A stretch of 5,901 nt of DNA from Actinomycetota bacterium (GTDB taxonomy: Bacteria; Actinomycetota; Coriobacteriia; Coriobacteriales; RUG844), in assembly GCA_013335845.1 (NCBI GenBank), contig JAAXUU010000101.1:1-5901 (forward strand), in the 5' to 3' direction. Of the stretch, positions 5,625 through 5,901 are shown piece by piece (position 1 is the stretch's first letter; each line of letters starts with the position of its first letter). Under the pieces are notes generated by a model, which was not told where the DNA came from, made no database searches, and saw nothing but the letters and a program-made list of their open reading frames with translations. Both the position numbers and the translations under genes were made by a program.

Positions 5625-5901
5625 ATGCCGATAGATCGCATTAGGACGAAAGATGTGGATGCCCTCTTGGATGCTTTTTGCGAGCTCGAGACTCCTGACG
5701 AAGCATATGCTCTCTTGCAGGATATGTGCACTGTGAGGGAGATCCAGGATATGGCACAGCGCCTGCAGGTTGCCATCATGCTCTCGAAGGGGGAGCATTA
5801 TACGGCCATCCAGCAGGTCACGGGTGCGAGTGCGACCACCATTTCCCGCGTTTCCAAGTCGCTCAACTATGGGGCGGATGGATATCGGCGGGCGATAGAG
5901 A
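5625..5901 (+). CDS. YerC/YecD family TrpR-related DNA-binding protein, 3' end cut by window
   Basis: Ninety-two codons are visible. The family is usually about 100 residues, so only a short C-terminal piece is missing. The first half is helical, with a family-typical block C35-TVREIQDMAQRLQVAIML53. The second half is a helix-turn-helix, Y59-TAIQQVTGASATTISRVSKSL80, followed by the diagnostic N81-YGADGYRRAIE. This matches the YerC/YecD branch of the TrpR superfamily better than TrpR itself, so tryptophan sensing should not be assumed. Targets are unknown. ATG 5625 follows GAGGA (5616-5620) with a four-base spacer, slightly short but acceptable. The 165-base gap upstream contains a palindrome and a weak promoter-like pair, so the gene is probably transcribed on its own. 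The downstream genes are outside the window. Confidence 0.93.
   Translation, partial: MPIDRIRTKDVDALLDAFCELETPDEAYALLQDMCTVREIQDMAQRLQVAIMLSKGEHYTAIQQVTGASATTISRVSKSLNYGADGYRRAIE

Overview
The window is about 5.9 kb of bacterial DNA with a mid-50s percent GC content (estimated by eye). All recognisable genes lie on the plus strand. The best guess for the source is an anaerobic, Gram-positive member of the Coriobacteriia (Actinomycetota). This is inferred from the moderately high GC, the GTG starts, the HdrB/GlpC-type iron-sulfur protein, the cell-wall-binding-repeat-2 (CWB2) surface protein and the TrpR/YerC-type regulator. No rRNA or other marker fixes the taxonomy. A Clostridia-like Firmicute is the main alternative, because CWB2 proteins are also abundant there.

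Layout from left to right. Positions 1-265 are a flank with no confident gene; it may hold the last 28 codons of an upstream gene (stop at 85-87) and has a long hairpin at 148-190. Next come a small GNAT acetyltransferase with a cysteine-rich tail (266-709) and, 48 bases later, a cytosolic iron-sulfur protein with two 4Fe-4S motifs and two CCG domains (758-2002); these two are probably cotranscribed. After a 168-base gap with its own promoter-like sequence is a small YccF-family membrane protein (2171-2536). A 193-base gap with a terminator-like hairpin and a promoter-like dyad precedes a branched-chain amino acid aminotransferase, IlvE (2730-3650). A 57-base gap with competing hairpins leads to a secreted protein with three CWB2 repeats fused to an L,D-transpeptidase-like domain (3708-5459). 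A 165-base gap with a perfect 12-base palindrome precedes a YerC/YecD-type TrpR-like regulator (5625-5901), which runs off the window.

The genes do not form an obvious single pathway. They look like ordinary chromosomal housekeeping and envelope genes in short transcription units: a GNAT plus redox protein pair, a lone membrane protein, an amino acid enzyme possibly read through into a cell-wall enzyme, and a regulator. No mobile element, CRISPR array, tRNA or rRNA was seen. No clearly new multi-gene system is visible. The points most worth a second look are the CWB2 plus L,D-transpeptidase fusion, the cysteine motif on the GNAT protein, the iron-sulfur protein without a visible partner, the attenuator-like leader before ilvE, and the palindrome before the regulator.
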